From Glebionis coronaria (lineage: Eukaryota > Streptophyta > Magnoliopsida > Asterales > Asteraceae): 64,000 bases of DNA. Numbering within the stretch: position 1 is the first letter of the stretch; each line of letters begins with the position of its first letter. Below the pieces are notes generated by a model. It worked only from the letters and a program-made list of their open reading frames with translations. It ran no database searches and was not told the origin of the DNA. The stretch spans positions 479,342,557-479,406,556 of the forward strand of contig CM046876.1 of NCBI GenBank assembly GCA_025667525.1. Direction: 5' to 3'. The position numbers and the translations under genes were made by a program. This document shows, in pieces, positions 32,365 to 43,162 of the stretch.

Positions 32365-33822
32365 GTGGAAATGTTTTATAAAGCTCTCACTGAGGAAATG
32401 ACAACTGATTTAAGATATGTTAAATCTCTTGAAGATGAAATTGATTTTCTTCAAATTAAATTAAAGACACAAGAACACCAACTTTCTAACGAAATTGATC
32501 GACTTTCTAAGGAATACTTTTATGCTAACCATATGAATGCTATACTTGGTGTGTATACCGATCTTGATCAATATTGTCATGTAGCATGTCTAGTGTCAGA
32601 AACGGACAAGAAATGTCGCAATCTTGAAGTAGAGCTTTCGAAACAAATTCAGTCATATAACAAACTTTCGAAAAGTTTTTCCCAACTTGAGAAACACTCC
32701 ATTTCTCTTGAACTTGCTTTACTAAAAGGTGGAAAATCTCATAATCATAAAAAGTGTCAAGAAATGGCAGCTTCTTCGATTCGACAATTAAATGAAAAAG
32801 GTTTCGAAATAAATGATTTGAAAGCTCAGCTACAAGAAAGGGATATAGCCATCAGTGAGCTACAAAAACTCATTGAGAAAATGAAAGAAAAGTCTGAATT
32901 GGGTAAACCATCCGCCGTTCGTCAACCGAATGCGGTTAAATGCCCTAAATCATCTATTTTGGGCAAACCCCCACAGACTTTGCCTAAGTTAGGAACTGAT
33001 AAGAGCACAAATGTGTTAGCACCTGGAATGTATAAGATGAACACTAGGTCCACTCAAACTAGAACATCGCGGTTAACTCAGAATACTAGGAAAACTAATC
33101 AACGTGTGTCTTCTTCTACAAAAGTAACTCCCACTACTAGCGTTAGCGGACCACAGCTTAAGAGCACTAGAATTGAAGATAGAGTCATACCTAACAATAG
33201 TCAAGGGAAGAAGATGGAAGTAGAAGACCACCGTAGGAATTTTAAGTTTTCTAAGAATAAAACGTCTGTAACTGCATGTAATGACAGTTTGAATGTTAAG
33301 ACTTCGAATGATGAATTTGTTTGTGTTAAATGTGGAAAATGTGTTCGTACTTCCAATCATGATTCTTGTGCTTTTAATCATAATGGCGTGAATGCTAGCA
33401 CTAGGAAGCCTATTCTTGTGCCCACTAGTACTAGAAAACCCACAGGAACTTTGAACCAATCCACTGCTCAACCACTTAAGAAACTAAGTGCGTTAGAATC
33501 CACTACTCTACGTAAACAAAACATGTTAAAGAAGCTTTATAAGAACATGAGTAGGACATGTAAACGGGGGTACTCAAGATTTACACCACCCGGATACAAA
33601 TGGGTACCTAAGACAACCACTATTCTAATTGGGTCTATGAATGTTAGCTTGCCTTTAGAATCTAGGCCTACTAATATTTTGGAACCCACTTCTATCAAGG
33701 GATCCCATTTGTCAAACTCTACATTGTATTCTAATTCTTATGCAGCTCGTCGAGATCATTCTCTTCATAATGGACGCTGGGTGCACAAAGCACATGACGG
33801 GCAATCTCAAGCTTCTAATTAA
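32365..33822 (+). pseudogene. Element D Gag C-terminal region with coiled coils
   Basis: About the first 185 residues are heptad-rich (VKSLEDEIDFLQIKLKTQEH, then IDRLSKEYFYAN). A basic, threonine/serine-rich part follows (RSTQTRTSRLTQNTRK), with a cysteine cluster CVKCGKCVRTSNHDSC and then PPGYKWVPKT near the end. The frame overlaps the next ORF at 33740-33822, so Gag and Pol are now offset by a frameshift that I place in that overlap. The coiled coils suggest particle assembly, but this copy is broken. Confidence 0.75.
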
Positions 33823-35062
33823 CTTCGTGGAGGAGTTTCTGGGTACGGTACGGTTTGGAAATGATCAGTTTGCACCGATACTCGGATATGGAGACTTGGT
33901 TCAAGGGAATATCACTATAAAACGGGTTTATTACGTCGAGGGACTGAATCACAATTTATTCTCGGTTGGTCAATTTTGTGATGCGGATTTGGAAGTGGCT
34001 TTTCGGAAAACTACTTGCTATGTTAGAGACTACGATGGGAATGACCTTCTTACACGTTCTCGTGGTTCTGATCTCTACACAGTAACTCTTCAAGATACAT
34101 CTTCATCAAATCCAATTTGCTTAATGGCGAAAGCTTCATCCTCTCAAGCATGGTTATGGCATCAACGATTATCACATCTCAACTTTGATACCATCAACTT
34201 GCTTTCGAAGAATGATATTCTGACCGGTCTTCCTAAGTTAAAATTCGTCAAAGACCATCTTTGTTCTTCTTGTGAGTTGGGGAAAGCAAAACGGGAGTCT
34301 TTCAAAACAAAGACTACCCCAAGCTCAAAAGGACGATTGGAACTTCTACACATATATTTATGTGGTCCCATGTGTGTAGAGAGTATTAACAGGAAAAAGT
34401 ATATTCTCGTGATTGTTGATGATTACTCTAGATACACATGGAATTTCTTCTTAAGTTTCAAAGATGAAACACCAGAGGTTCTCAAAAACTTTCTCAAGAT
34501 GATACAACGCAATCTTCAAGCTCAAGTCTTAACCATAAGAACGGATAGGGGTACTGAATTTTTGAACAAGACTTTGCAATCTTACTTTCAAGAAGAAGGC
34601 ATCGAACATCAAACGTCTATTGCTCGAACTCCTGAACAAAACGGCGTTGTCGAAAGACGAAACCGTACTTTGGTTGAGGCAACTCGAACAATGCTTTCTG
34701 CATCTAAGTTACCACTAATCTTCTGGGCTGAAGCAATTGCAAATGCCTGTTATACTCAGAATCGTTCTCTCGTAATCCCTAGACATGAAAAGACACCTTA
34801 CCACATCATCAATGGTAGGAAACCTACTGTTAAATTCTTTCACGTATTTGGATCTTTATGCTACATTCTTAAAGACGGTGAGAATCTCGACAAGATGAAA
34901 GAAAAAGGTGATGCATGTATTTTTGTGGGGTATGCTACATTGTCAGAAGGATATCGAGTTTACAACAAGATAACAAAGATTATTGTAGAAACAATTCATG
35001 TGAAATTTGACGAATTGCCACATATGGTACTTGAACACAACAACTCAAGTTCCGCTCCTTAA
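33740..35062 (+). pseudogene. Element D protease and integrase, first catalytic Asp lost
   Basis: The protease site reads DAGCTKHMTG (Asp at 33773), where Copia proteases usually have D-S-G. The integrase zinc site is in LWHQRLSHLNF...CSSCELGK. The first catalytic position reads LLHIYLCGPM, with Tyr (TAT, 34355-34357) where Copia integrases have Asp. The second Asp (IRTDRGTEF, 34544) and the Glu (NGVVERRN, 34652) are kept, 35 residues apart. The frame stops at TAA 35060-35062 but continues in frame after it. Confidence 0.88.
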
Positions 35063-35836
35063 TGTCCAGCAATGGCACCTACACAAAACAGTGTACGTCC
35101 CGTGAAAGAATGTCAAGAAAGTACTCCTACAGCAGACTCGACGGATACAACACAAATGAATGAGTTGGTTGATTTATATGATCCCATGTTTGATGAATAT
35201 TACTATGGAAACAATCAAGTTGTGTCAAAGCCTTCCGCTGTTAATACTGTTGATGCACCCGTACAAAGTCAACACGACACAACAGCATCTACTTCAGCAA
35301 CCGTTGCTCAAGAGACAATTCCATTGGATACTCAACAAACTCAAGAAACTGTCATACAACCAACATCACCAACCGTCAATGTTGAAGGAGGAAACAACAA
35401 TCAAGCAGTCGATGCACAACCTGACGAAGAAGAATTTATCAACCTATTCGGTACACCGGTACACGACGTCGGAGAGTCTTCTACTCAACATGTTGATCCG
35501 TCCAACATGCATACATTGTACCAATGATATCCATCCATTCACCATTGGACACGTGATCATCCATTGGAGCAAGTCATTGGAAATCCTTCACAACCGGTTC
35601 GAACACGCAGACAACTCGACGCTGATGGCGATGTGTGTATGTATGCACTCACCGTGAGTTCAACTGTACCTACAAACATCAAGCAAGCCATGACTGATCA
35701 TGTGTGGATTGAATCAATGCAAGACGAAATTCATCAGTTTGAATGCCTAAATGTTTGGGAACTTATTGACAGACCCTATGGAATTTCGCTTTTAGATTTC
35801 AAATGGATCTGGGAAAACAAACTGAATGAAGAATAA
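35063..35836 (+). pseudogene. Element D linker between integrase and RT, with two nonsense codons
   Basis: The frame stays the same from 35072 on: an acidic, T/Q-rich linker (NEEF-like EEFINLFGTP) ends at TGA 35525, and the next open piece reads DHPLEQVIGNPSQPV, AMTDHVWIESMQDEIHQFE and WELIDRPYGIS, which is the conserved start of the Copia RT region. It ends at NKLNEE followed by TAA because of a length change near 35832. RT continues in another frame. Confidence 0.8.
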
Positions 35837-35839
35837 CCA

Positions 35840-37227
35840 TCGTCAAAAACAAATCTCGTCTTGTGGTTAAGGGATACCGTCCACAAGAAGGAATAGATTT
35901 AGACGAATCATTTGCTCCAGTTGCTCGTTTGGAAGCTGTCAGGATATTCCTTGCTTATGCTGCACATAAAGGCTTCACGGTTTATCAGATGGACGTTAAA
36001 ACTGCTTTTCTCAACGGTCATTTGAAGGAAGAAGTATATGTGAATCAGCCGGAAGGGTTCATTGATCCTAATCATCCTGACAAAGTCTACCATCTCAAGA
36101 AGGCAGTATATGGACTCAAACAAGCTCCAAGGGCGTGGTATGATGAATTATCAAACTTCTTGGTATCCAAAGGGTTCTCCAAAGGTTCCATTGATCCTAC
36201 TCTCTTTATTAATAAATATGGGGATGACATATTGCTTGTGCAAGTTTATGTCGATGACATCATTTTTGGTTCTACGAACCCAAAACTTTCAAAACGTTTT
36301 GAAAAATTAATGCACAACAAATTTGAAATGTCAATGATGGGGGAGCTAGAATTCTTTTTAGGCCTCCAGATTCATCAATCCCCATGTGGTATCTTTATTA
36401 ACCAAGATAAGTATGCACAAGGGATACTTAAAAAGCATGGTATGCAATCATGTGCTCGCGTTGGTATACCATTGTCGACCAAATCCCTAGACGCTGACTT
36501 GTACTCATATCCCGTAGATCAAACACGATATTGCAGTATGATCGGGTCACTAATGTACCTTACAGCCAACAGGCCTGATATTCATCATGCCACATGCTAT
36601 TGTGCTCGATATCAAGCCAGAACTACTCAAAAGCACCTCAAAGAGGTTAAACGGATCTTTCGATACCTTAAGAATACCATTCACATGGGACTCTGGTATC
36701 CGAGGGAAACCAGTTTTCATCTAACAGCTTTTTCAGATTCTGATCACGCAGGTTGCCTTGATAGTCGAAAAAGCACTTCTGGTAGCGTACAATTTCTAGG
36801 GGAAGACAAGCTTGTGAGCTGGTCGTCAAAGAAGCAGGATTGCACTTCGCTCTCATCAGCTGAAGCAGAATATGTGGCTCTATCCGCGTGTTGTGCTCAA
36901 GTCCTCTGGATGAGAACTCAACTCACGGATTATGGCTTCCACATTGATAAAATACATATGTATTGTGACTCAAATTCGGCCATAGCCATCTCTTGCAATC
37001 CGGTTCAGCACTCCCGTACCAAGCATATCGCAGTCAGATATCACTTCATCAAGGAACAAGTGGAACGTGGTATCGTGGAATTATACTTTGTCAAAACTGA
37101 GTACCAGATAGCAGACTTGTTTACTAAAGCCCTATCCCAAAATAGGTTTCAGTATCTCGTTGGTCGTCTTGGTATGAAGTATATGAATCAAGAAGACTTG
37201 GAGGTTTTGGCAAATGAAGCTGCTTGA
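35840..37227 (+). CDS. Element D reverse transcriptase and RNase H
   Basis: The RT palm has [20 protein letters not shown] and [11 protein letters not shown] (YVDD at residues 129-132 counted from 35863). The RNase H has [20 protein letters not shown] and [11 protein letters not shown], which carry the acidic residues, and ends with [13 protein letters not shown]. The C-terminus is [21 protein letters not shown]. This 450-residue piece is open throughout and is the best-preserved part of D, but it has no start of its own; the polyprotein upstream is frameshifted. Confidence 0.88.
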
Positions 37228-38414
37228 TATTCTCTCATGATGACTTCTAAGCGCATCACAGCTTAGGACTCGGACATCAAATAAGGAAATTTTATCACAT
37301 ATGATAACTTATCCTTCACAATGGGAAATTTATTTTTCTCGGTCATGAGCTTCTCACAAAATAGTCAAAGTTTTGAGCTCATGGAAATCGGGTCCGCTTT
37401 ACCAAAGGGAAGTGTACGTTTCAGTGCGCTTTCTCTAAGCAATAGAAGAGAAGTCTTCTATCATGATTATTTTAAAACCGTTGAACACAATTTTTCAAGA
37501 ATTTCTCAAAAGGTTTTTCTAAATCTTTCAAATTGTGTGTTCAACACTCCGTTCCTCATAATGTGGTTTTTCCATCTCAAAATTGTCATATGTTATTTGG
37601 ATCAATTTTTGAAGGGGAGCGTTTTAAAATCAAGCCTTTAATGTTGTTGGGTACATCTCAGATTTTGTCATATTTTATGTATCCAACACATTCCGAAAAT
37701 GGTTTAAAACTGTCATATGTAATATACTATATTGGATAAGGCATCTCATCTCCGTACCTCAACATACTTTGTGGTGTCGATTTTCCAAAGATTTTCCAAA
37801 TTTTTGCTTCAAGACACACATATATTGTTGAGGGGGAGCATCCCGACTACAAAAAGTTCCATATTCATGCGTGCACACATGTTTCTCTCACAATTGGTTT
37901 TCAGAAATTGTCATATTTTAATCAATTGGTATCTCTAATATGATGTTTTTATATTAGAGATAGGGGAGAAAATGTGATTAAAATGTAATATATTGCAACA
38001 TGTGATCTTAAAGACTCAAGTGCAACTCTTTCCTTCACATGCTAAACCATTTCGTATATCGATGCATGTGTGTAGGGGAGTTTTTCGGAAATGTAAAACT
38101 TTCAAAGTGTTAAAAGTTTTGATTTTTATCAAGCACTTTGAATGGTTTTCAATGGTTTTATGGTTACGATCTATATCCAAAACAACCTACTATCCACGAC
38201 GAAACGATTGAGTAAAAAGGTGATTTAGGATAGGAAACTAAGTCCTATGATCCAACCAGAACTGGAGGGACCTACCCAAGGACATTCCATAACTAGAAAT
38301 AGAGTTGAATATTCTATGAAACTTAGGCAGAAACCGGGTTAACATATCTTTTGAAGAAAAGTGTTATGAACCCAGTGATGCGATGCACAATCCTTCCCCA
38401 GCCATTCGAGTTTC
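37228..38414 (+). other. Element D 3' noncoding region, left part
   Basis: No ORF is supported. Purine-rich sequences GAAGGGGAGCG (about 37611) and GAGGGGGAGCA (about 37830) look like polypurine tracts. A perfect 11-bp hairpin lies at 37931-37941/37951-37961 (ATCTCTAATAT with its complement). It ends at the C insertion. Confidence 0.55.
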
Positions 38415-39611
38415 TGATGAGACTGCTTTTATACATAGTCTCATCGTCCAAATAGGGCTTAAAATGCATTAAATATCATAAAAATACCCAAATATATGCT
38501 TGTGTTTGTTGCTTGTTTATTTTAGGTACGGATATTGAGAAAATGACAAAAGATCACAAGAATCAGTCAAAAAACGAACACGGGAAACGAAGCCGCACGA
38601 TGAACCAAGCCCTAATGAAGAATTTTCCAAAATCAACCCTTGAAGATTTGAAGAATTATGAAGATTGGTCCTCCAAGTTTGAAGAATTGACACTTTATAC
38701 CCTTGTATCTTCATAATTACAAGTTTGGTCCCTAAAGTTTGTCAAAGTTACAAAAAGGGCCCTTAACTTTGAAGAATTGGCAAATTTAGTCCCTCAACAA
38801 AACTAAATTGTCAATAATGGTCCTTCAAGAAGTCAACAAACAATTCACAGCCCTTGAAATATGAAGAAATTGCATTTTAAGTCCTTGATTCAAGTTTGGA
38901 AGTATTTGTGCCAAAAATGACAAGCTGCCCAAAGTTGTCATGTGTATATTGGGCGTTGATAGCCATTTATAACAAAGTGAACAAAGTTGAAAAGATAAGG
39001 GGGCATTCCTGGCAGACAACCTAAGCTATTCCCTCCACTCACAGCTTGACACCTCACCCACTCACACCCATTAACCAATCACAATCCACCCTTTCACCAC
39101 GTCACCTCTCCACTCACTTAAACTGAATAATTAATTCAGTTTAACCCTTCCCTCCAAACACTTAATTTAAAAAAACCATTAACCCCAAACGGATTAAAAC
39201 CCCCTTAATCCACCCTTAAACCCTAATTTTTCCCAGCAAGAACATCAATTAAATCAAGGGGTTTTGGGTAAATCTTTCCAGATCCTTAATTAAACATCAC
39301 TTAAACATAAAACCATCCTTAAACTCCCATCACCATCACCTCACATGTCTCTCCAACCCTCCCCTGCCCCACTATTCACTCTCAAACAAAAACTTGGCAG
39401 CAAATCAACAACCCACAACATTTTCTTACTCCCAAAGGCAAAATGGACGTCCTAGATTGTTTCTACATCACTGGCATCTCAGCTACAAGCCAAAGATCTT
39501 CACATGGCTTTGTTTTGACTGAAAATTCAAATATTCTCCAAGGGCAAAGCTGGAAGTTCACTTGTTAGGGTTTTCAGCTTCTATTGAGTTCTAGAATCAC
39601 ATTGTAGCCTC

Positions 39612-39620
39612 TATATAAAG
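39612..39620 (+). promoter_or_regulatory. TATA box of element C 5' LTR
   Basis: TATATAAAG in CCTCTATATAAAGGCAC. The copy in the 3' LTR is at 51934-51942. RNA would start near 39645, so the hairpin cluster at 40031-40990 would be in the leader. Confidence 0.65.
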
Positions 39621-41141
39621 GCACTTAGGACGTAGCATTAATCTGTTCTTGATTTTTCTCCTTTTTTTCAAAAACCTTGTAAATCCAGTTTATGAATTAA
39701 TATAAATGGTATTGAGTTTGTTGATGAGAAATATTGAGTTCCCTTTACATTTCAGTTGATTTAAGTTCATTGTTTGAGTTTGGTTTAATTTTAGCAAAAG
39801 TTTTCAAGTTTTCAAAAGTTTTTGTTTCTTTTTCAAAGTTTTCTTTTATCAAAAATTTTCATATAATCCTGATAGAATGGTGATGAAAGGTGTTACTTTG
39901 ATGGAATTTGAGTTTGGGTATGTCCAAGACACCATGGCTTGTTCTGGTGTAGTGGGTACCCAAGCTTGAAAAGTCCATTTGGTTGGTCATTTGTAGTTTA
40001 TCATAACCTTACCCACAAGCTAAGACTCTCTTCTAGCTTAATCTATAAGCTAGAAGCAAGCCTTAAGCTTTTTACACAGCCTTTTCCCTTATCTCTCTTA
40101 GCAGGTTCAAGGAGAAACAATTTTCACCCATTTTGATAAGCAGTCCCTCATAACCCTCTCAACAAAGTTCTGCATAGGCCCCAGCCTATATGGAGGTGGT
40201 TTTTCAACCACTAAGGGTCCTGGATGTAGGACCCTTAAGGTAGCTTCTTGCTTCTTATTTCAAATTTTAGTTTTCTGAAAATATTATGTGTTTAAGTGAT
40301 TATTGCATGAAAGTTGTTAAGTGATTGTTATTGTGCTTGTTATTGCTTCTTTGTTTGATTATATGCATGTTAGTTTGAGTTTGATTCAGTTTGATTGAGT
40401 TTTGATAAGATTTGCTTTGTTAATTTTTCATTTTCATAGTTTAAGGAGTGTTTGGATTTGTGTTTTAGTCAAGATTTTGGTTAAAGTTTTGTGTTAAAAC
40501 CAGTTTACACTCACTCATTAGGTACTATATAGGGTGTATGCTAGTTTGGTTTTTCATTTGGAAGAGTTTTTAACAAATTGCATGCTTAAAAGTTGAAAAA
40601 GTTAGCTAAAATCAGTCACTGCTTTCTTTCTGCTTATTTGTGTGAATTTGGTGCTTCTAATTTGATAATCTGTTAGAAAATAAGTTTAAGAAGGTTTGTG
40701 AGTCAATTGTATATCATTTGGTGAGAGTGTATGCAAATTGATGAGCTTTGAAATCTATTTGTGTGCACATTGATTCAGCAAATAACCATCAGACATAGCA
40801 TAGTATATCAGTAACTTGTTTCTTGTTCATTTGGTTTGATCTTGTGTTATATTTGCTTGTTTTGAGTTTGTCTTGACTCCTTGTACTCCAAAGAGTACAA
40901 GGGTGCATTTGTTCCATCAAAATCACCACCAAAAACACACAGACAAGCCCTCTTGTCTTATATTCACAAGTGAAGAAAGCTTCACTTGTGTTCATCAGTC
41001 AAAAAGCTCAACTGAGCACGTTTTGGTTTCTATTTGATTTAATCCTGGTTGAAATTTGATTTGGTTTGTGTTTTGAGATAAACAAGGTTACTAGTTTGTG
41101 TTTTAAAAGTAAAAAAAAAAGAAGAAAAAAATTTGCAAAAA

Positions 41142-41216
41142 GCACACCCTGCCTGGACTCGAACACGCGACCTTGCTTTCCAAGGGCTAGCGTGTTAACC
41201 AGTGATCTAGATGGCT
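41142..41216 (-). other. tRNA-like sequence in the C LTR (5' copy)
   Basis: On the minus strand, CTAGATCACTGGTTAACACG resembles a D arm with a box A, and GTTCGAGTCC is a perfect box B (GWTCRANNC), at tRNA-like spacing, with CCTTG...CAAGG in the anticodon-arm position. The acceptor ends do not pair, so it is not a working tRNA. The matching block in the 3' LTR is 53496-53570. The shorter B LTR has none that I can see. Confidence 0.4.
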
Positions 41217-42410
41217 TTTTACGTTTACCTTTCATTTCATTAGATATTTAAGGTGTTTGTGTTTTATAGCTTATTTAGATAACAGCTTGTAAATAAGCTG
41301 TTTCTAGCTTATTTCCTTAAGCTTTTTCTTGTTTAAGATTTTTCCTAGGATTGTATAAGGGTGTTTGACTTTTCTGAGCAAAAAGTAGATTTTTCCCATT
41401 ATTATTTTATTTATTAGGATTATTTTAAGTTTAATTTTTAGAAAGTCATTTAAAAATAGTAAAAAGTAACTAAAAATCTGGAAAAATAGTTTTTAGGTTT
41501 TTAATCATATTTTTGAGGTTTACAGCTTATTAGGTTTTCAATTTAGCTTATTTTTAATTTTATAGGATTTTAGGGTTTTTAAGCAACTTTAAAATTTAAT
41601 ATAAAATTATTAAATAGGTTTCAGGAAATTTGGTTTGCATTTTTGTTTTAGTTACATTATTTAGGATTTTTCGTAATTTTTTAGAATTTATTTACAAAGT
41701 TTTTATTTTTTTGAATATTTTAATATTATTTTATTATTAAAAATTAAGGTTTTACTTTTAGTTTTTACATTTTTCCTAGGTTAAGGACACTTAATTAGGA
41801 GTTTTGTCACTTTCCAAATATTTTTTAGACTTTTCAATTAATTTCTAGAATTAATTTAAGATTTAATAGATTTTAATAGTTTTTAAGTGTTTAAAAATAG
41901 TTTAATTTGGTTTTAAAATTTTTAAAAATAGTTTTTAGCTTAATTAGGTCATTTTTGAGGTTTACAAACTATTAGATCTTGTTTAGGGCTTTTTAATAAT
42001 TAAAAGTGATTTTTAGGGCTTTAATTAGCATTAAAAAGTCATTATCTAATTAATTAAAAGGTTTTAGCAAGTTTGGATTTTTTGTAAACTCTTAGAATAT
42101 TATTGGGGATTTTTAGTAATTTTTAGAAATTTTTAGGTTAAAATTTTGATTTTGGCACTATTTACGGTTTTATGTGTTCGCCTTTTTCGTCATAGTTTAA
42201 TCCGTTTTCGTAACCGTCTTTTCTTTCCTTTCTCATTTCTTTTCTTGTTGTTAATAATCACAAACATCATTAATCAATTCTTAACACAACGCACTTGCCT
42301 CCTCGAGAACGAACTCACTTAGGGTCATTCACACACGGTTTTCCTAAATCGTCGTGCACGCTTGCCCTAATTACCTTCCTTTTCCTAAAGGGGTAATTTT
42401 ACAACAATCA

Positions 42411-43162
42411 TTTTGGCGTCGCTGCCGGGGAGGCGTGTTGTGTTTTGGTTGAACCATTGTTGTTTTTATACTAGCCATAATTAGTATTTGTATTAGTAGC
42501 ACTCTACTAATACGTATTATCATTTTTCGGTTTTTGTGTGAATATTATTACTATATTGTATACGTAGAACAATAAATTTGCAAGTACTCCAAATACGTGA
42601 GAAATCACAACCTTGACTTGGGAGGTCATTACCCAATCATTGTATTCGAATCTCAAACCAAAGAAAAAGGCAAAAATAGATAAATACTTTCGTGAAGCTC
42701 GATTTTGAGAAATACAAACTATAAGGTGGGTATAAGGCGGTTGTATTTCACGACCTAAAGGAAAAAGGCTCTTAAGTGCTTCGCGCCGCCTCGTTTCCTC
42801 CGCTTGCTTGTGCGTATTTTGATTTTGAAAGCTAATCGAGGGTTTTGCCGCCCAAAGTATTACTTAAGTATCATATATATTTTCTTGGTTTCATTTGATT
42901 AAACCCTCTTGAACGATTTGGTGTTCCGCCATCGTTCTAAAGTCATCGAAGGCGTTCACTTCACGTGATCGTTTTCATTCCTTGAGGCTTCTTTAATCGA
43001 GAGATTTGATTAAGGAGGAGATTTGTAGATTTGTGTCTACCTAATACATTCCAAAAATCCAAAAAAAAGTAAAAACAATCAAAAACCAAAAAAAAAAAAT
43101 TGAAAAAGTAAAAACACCAAAAAGAATCTTCTTTGCTCGCCTTCTCGTTGTACGTGACGTTT
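42411..43162 (+). other. Element C leader
   Basis: It begins with the primer site and runs about 750 bp to gag. It matches B at 1-193 and 22358-22556, including GAAAAAGGCTCTTAAGTGCT and the run before the gag ATG. No ORF is supported. Confidence 0.75.
42414..42431 (+). promoter_or_regulatory. Element C primer binding site
   Basis: TGGCGTCGCTGCCGGGGA starts 3 nt after the LTR. It differs at two positions from the Asp-tRNA complement TGGCGCCGTTGCCGGGG known from Athila elements. Confidence 0.75.

Larger units (their letters stand above)
38415..42410 (+). repeat. Element C 5' LTR
   Basis: A 3996-bp LTR. TATATAAAG (39612-39620) puts U3 at about 1.2 kb and the leader part at about 2.8 kb. Inverted repeats: 38416-38424/38437-38445 at the very 5' end, 39118/39134 (11 bp), 40031/40046 (10 bp), 40174/40184 (6), 40196/40206 (6), 40212/40228 (10), 40879/40893 (10), 40941/40952 (7) and 40965/40980 (11). 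A tRNA-like block on the minus strand lies at 41142-41216. The part 41220-42160 is A/T-rich. Confidence 0.92.

Noticed and set aside
37321..37641. Env-like ORF after D RNase H
   Set aside because: 106 codons without a signal peptide or membrane pattern; composition matches the surrounding noncoding DNA.
39939..40136. 65-codon ORF found in both C LTRs
   Set aside because: It is present twice only through LTR duplication, is absent in B and overlaps the hairpin region.
41142..41216. Functional tRNA gene
   Set aside because: Acceptor ends do not pair, and the T stem and anticodon arm are imperfect. It is listed only as a tRNA-like block.
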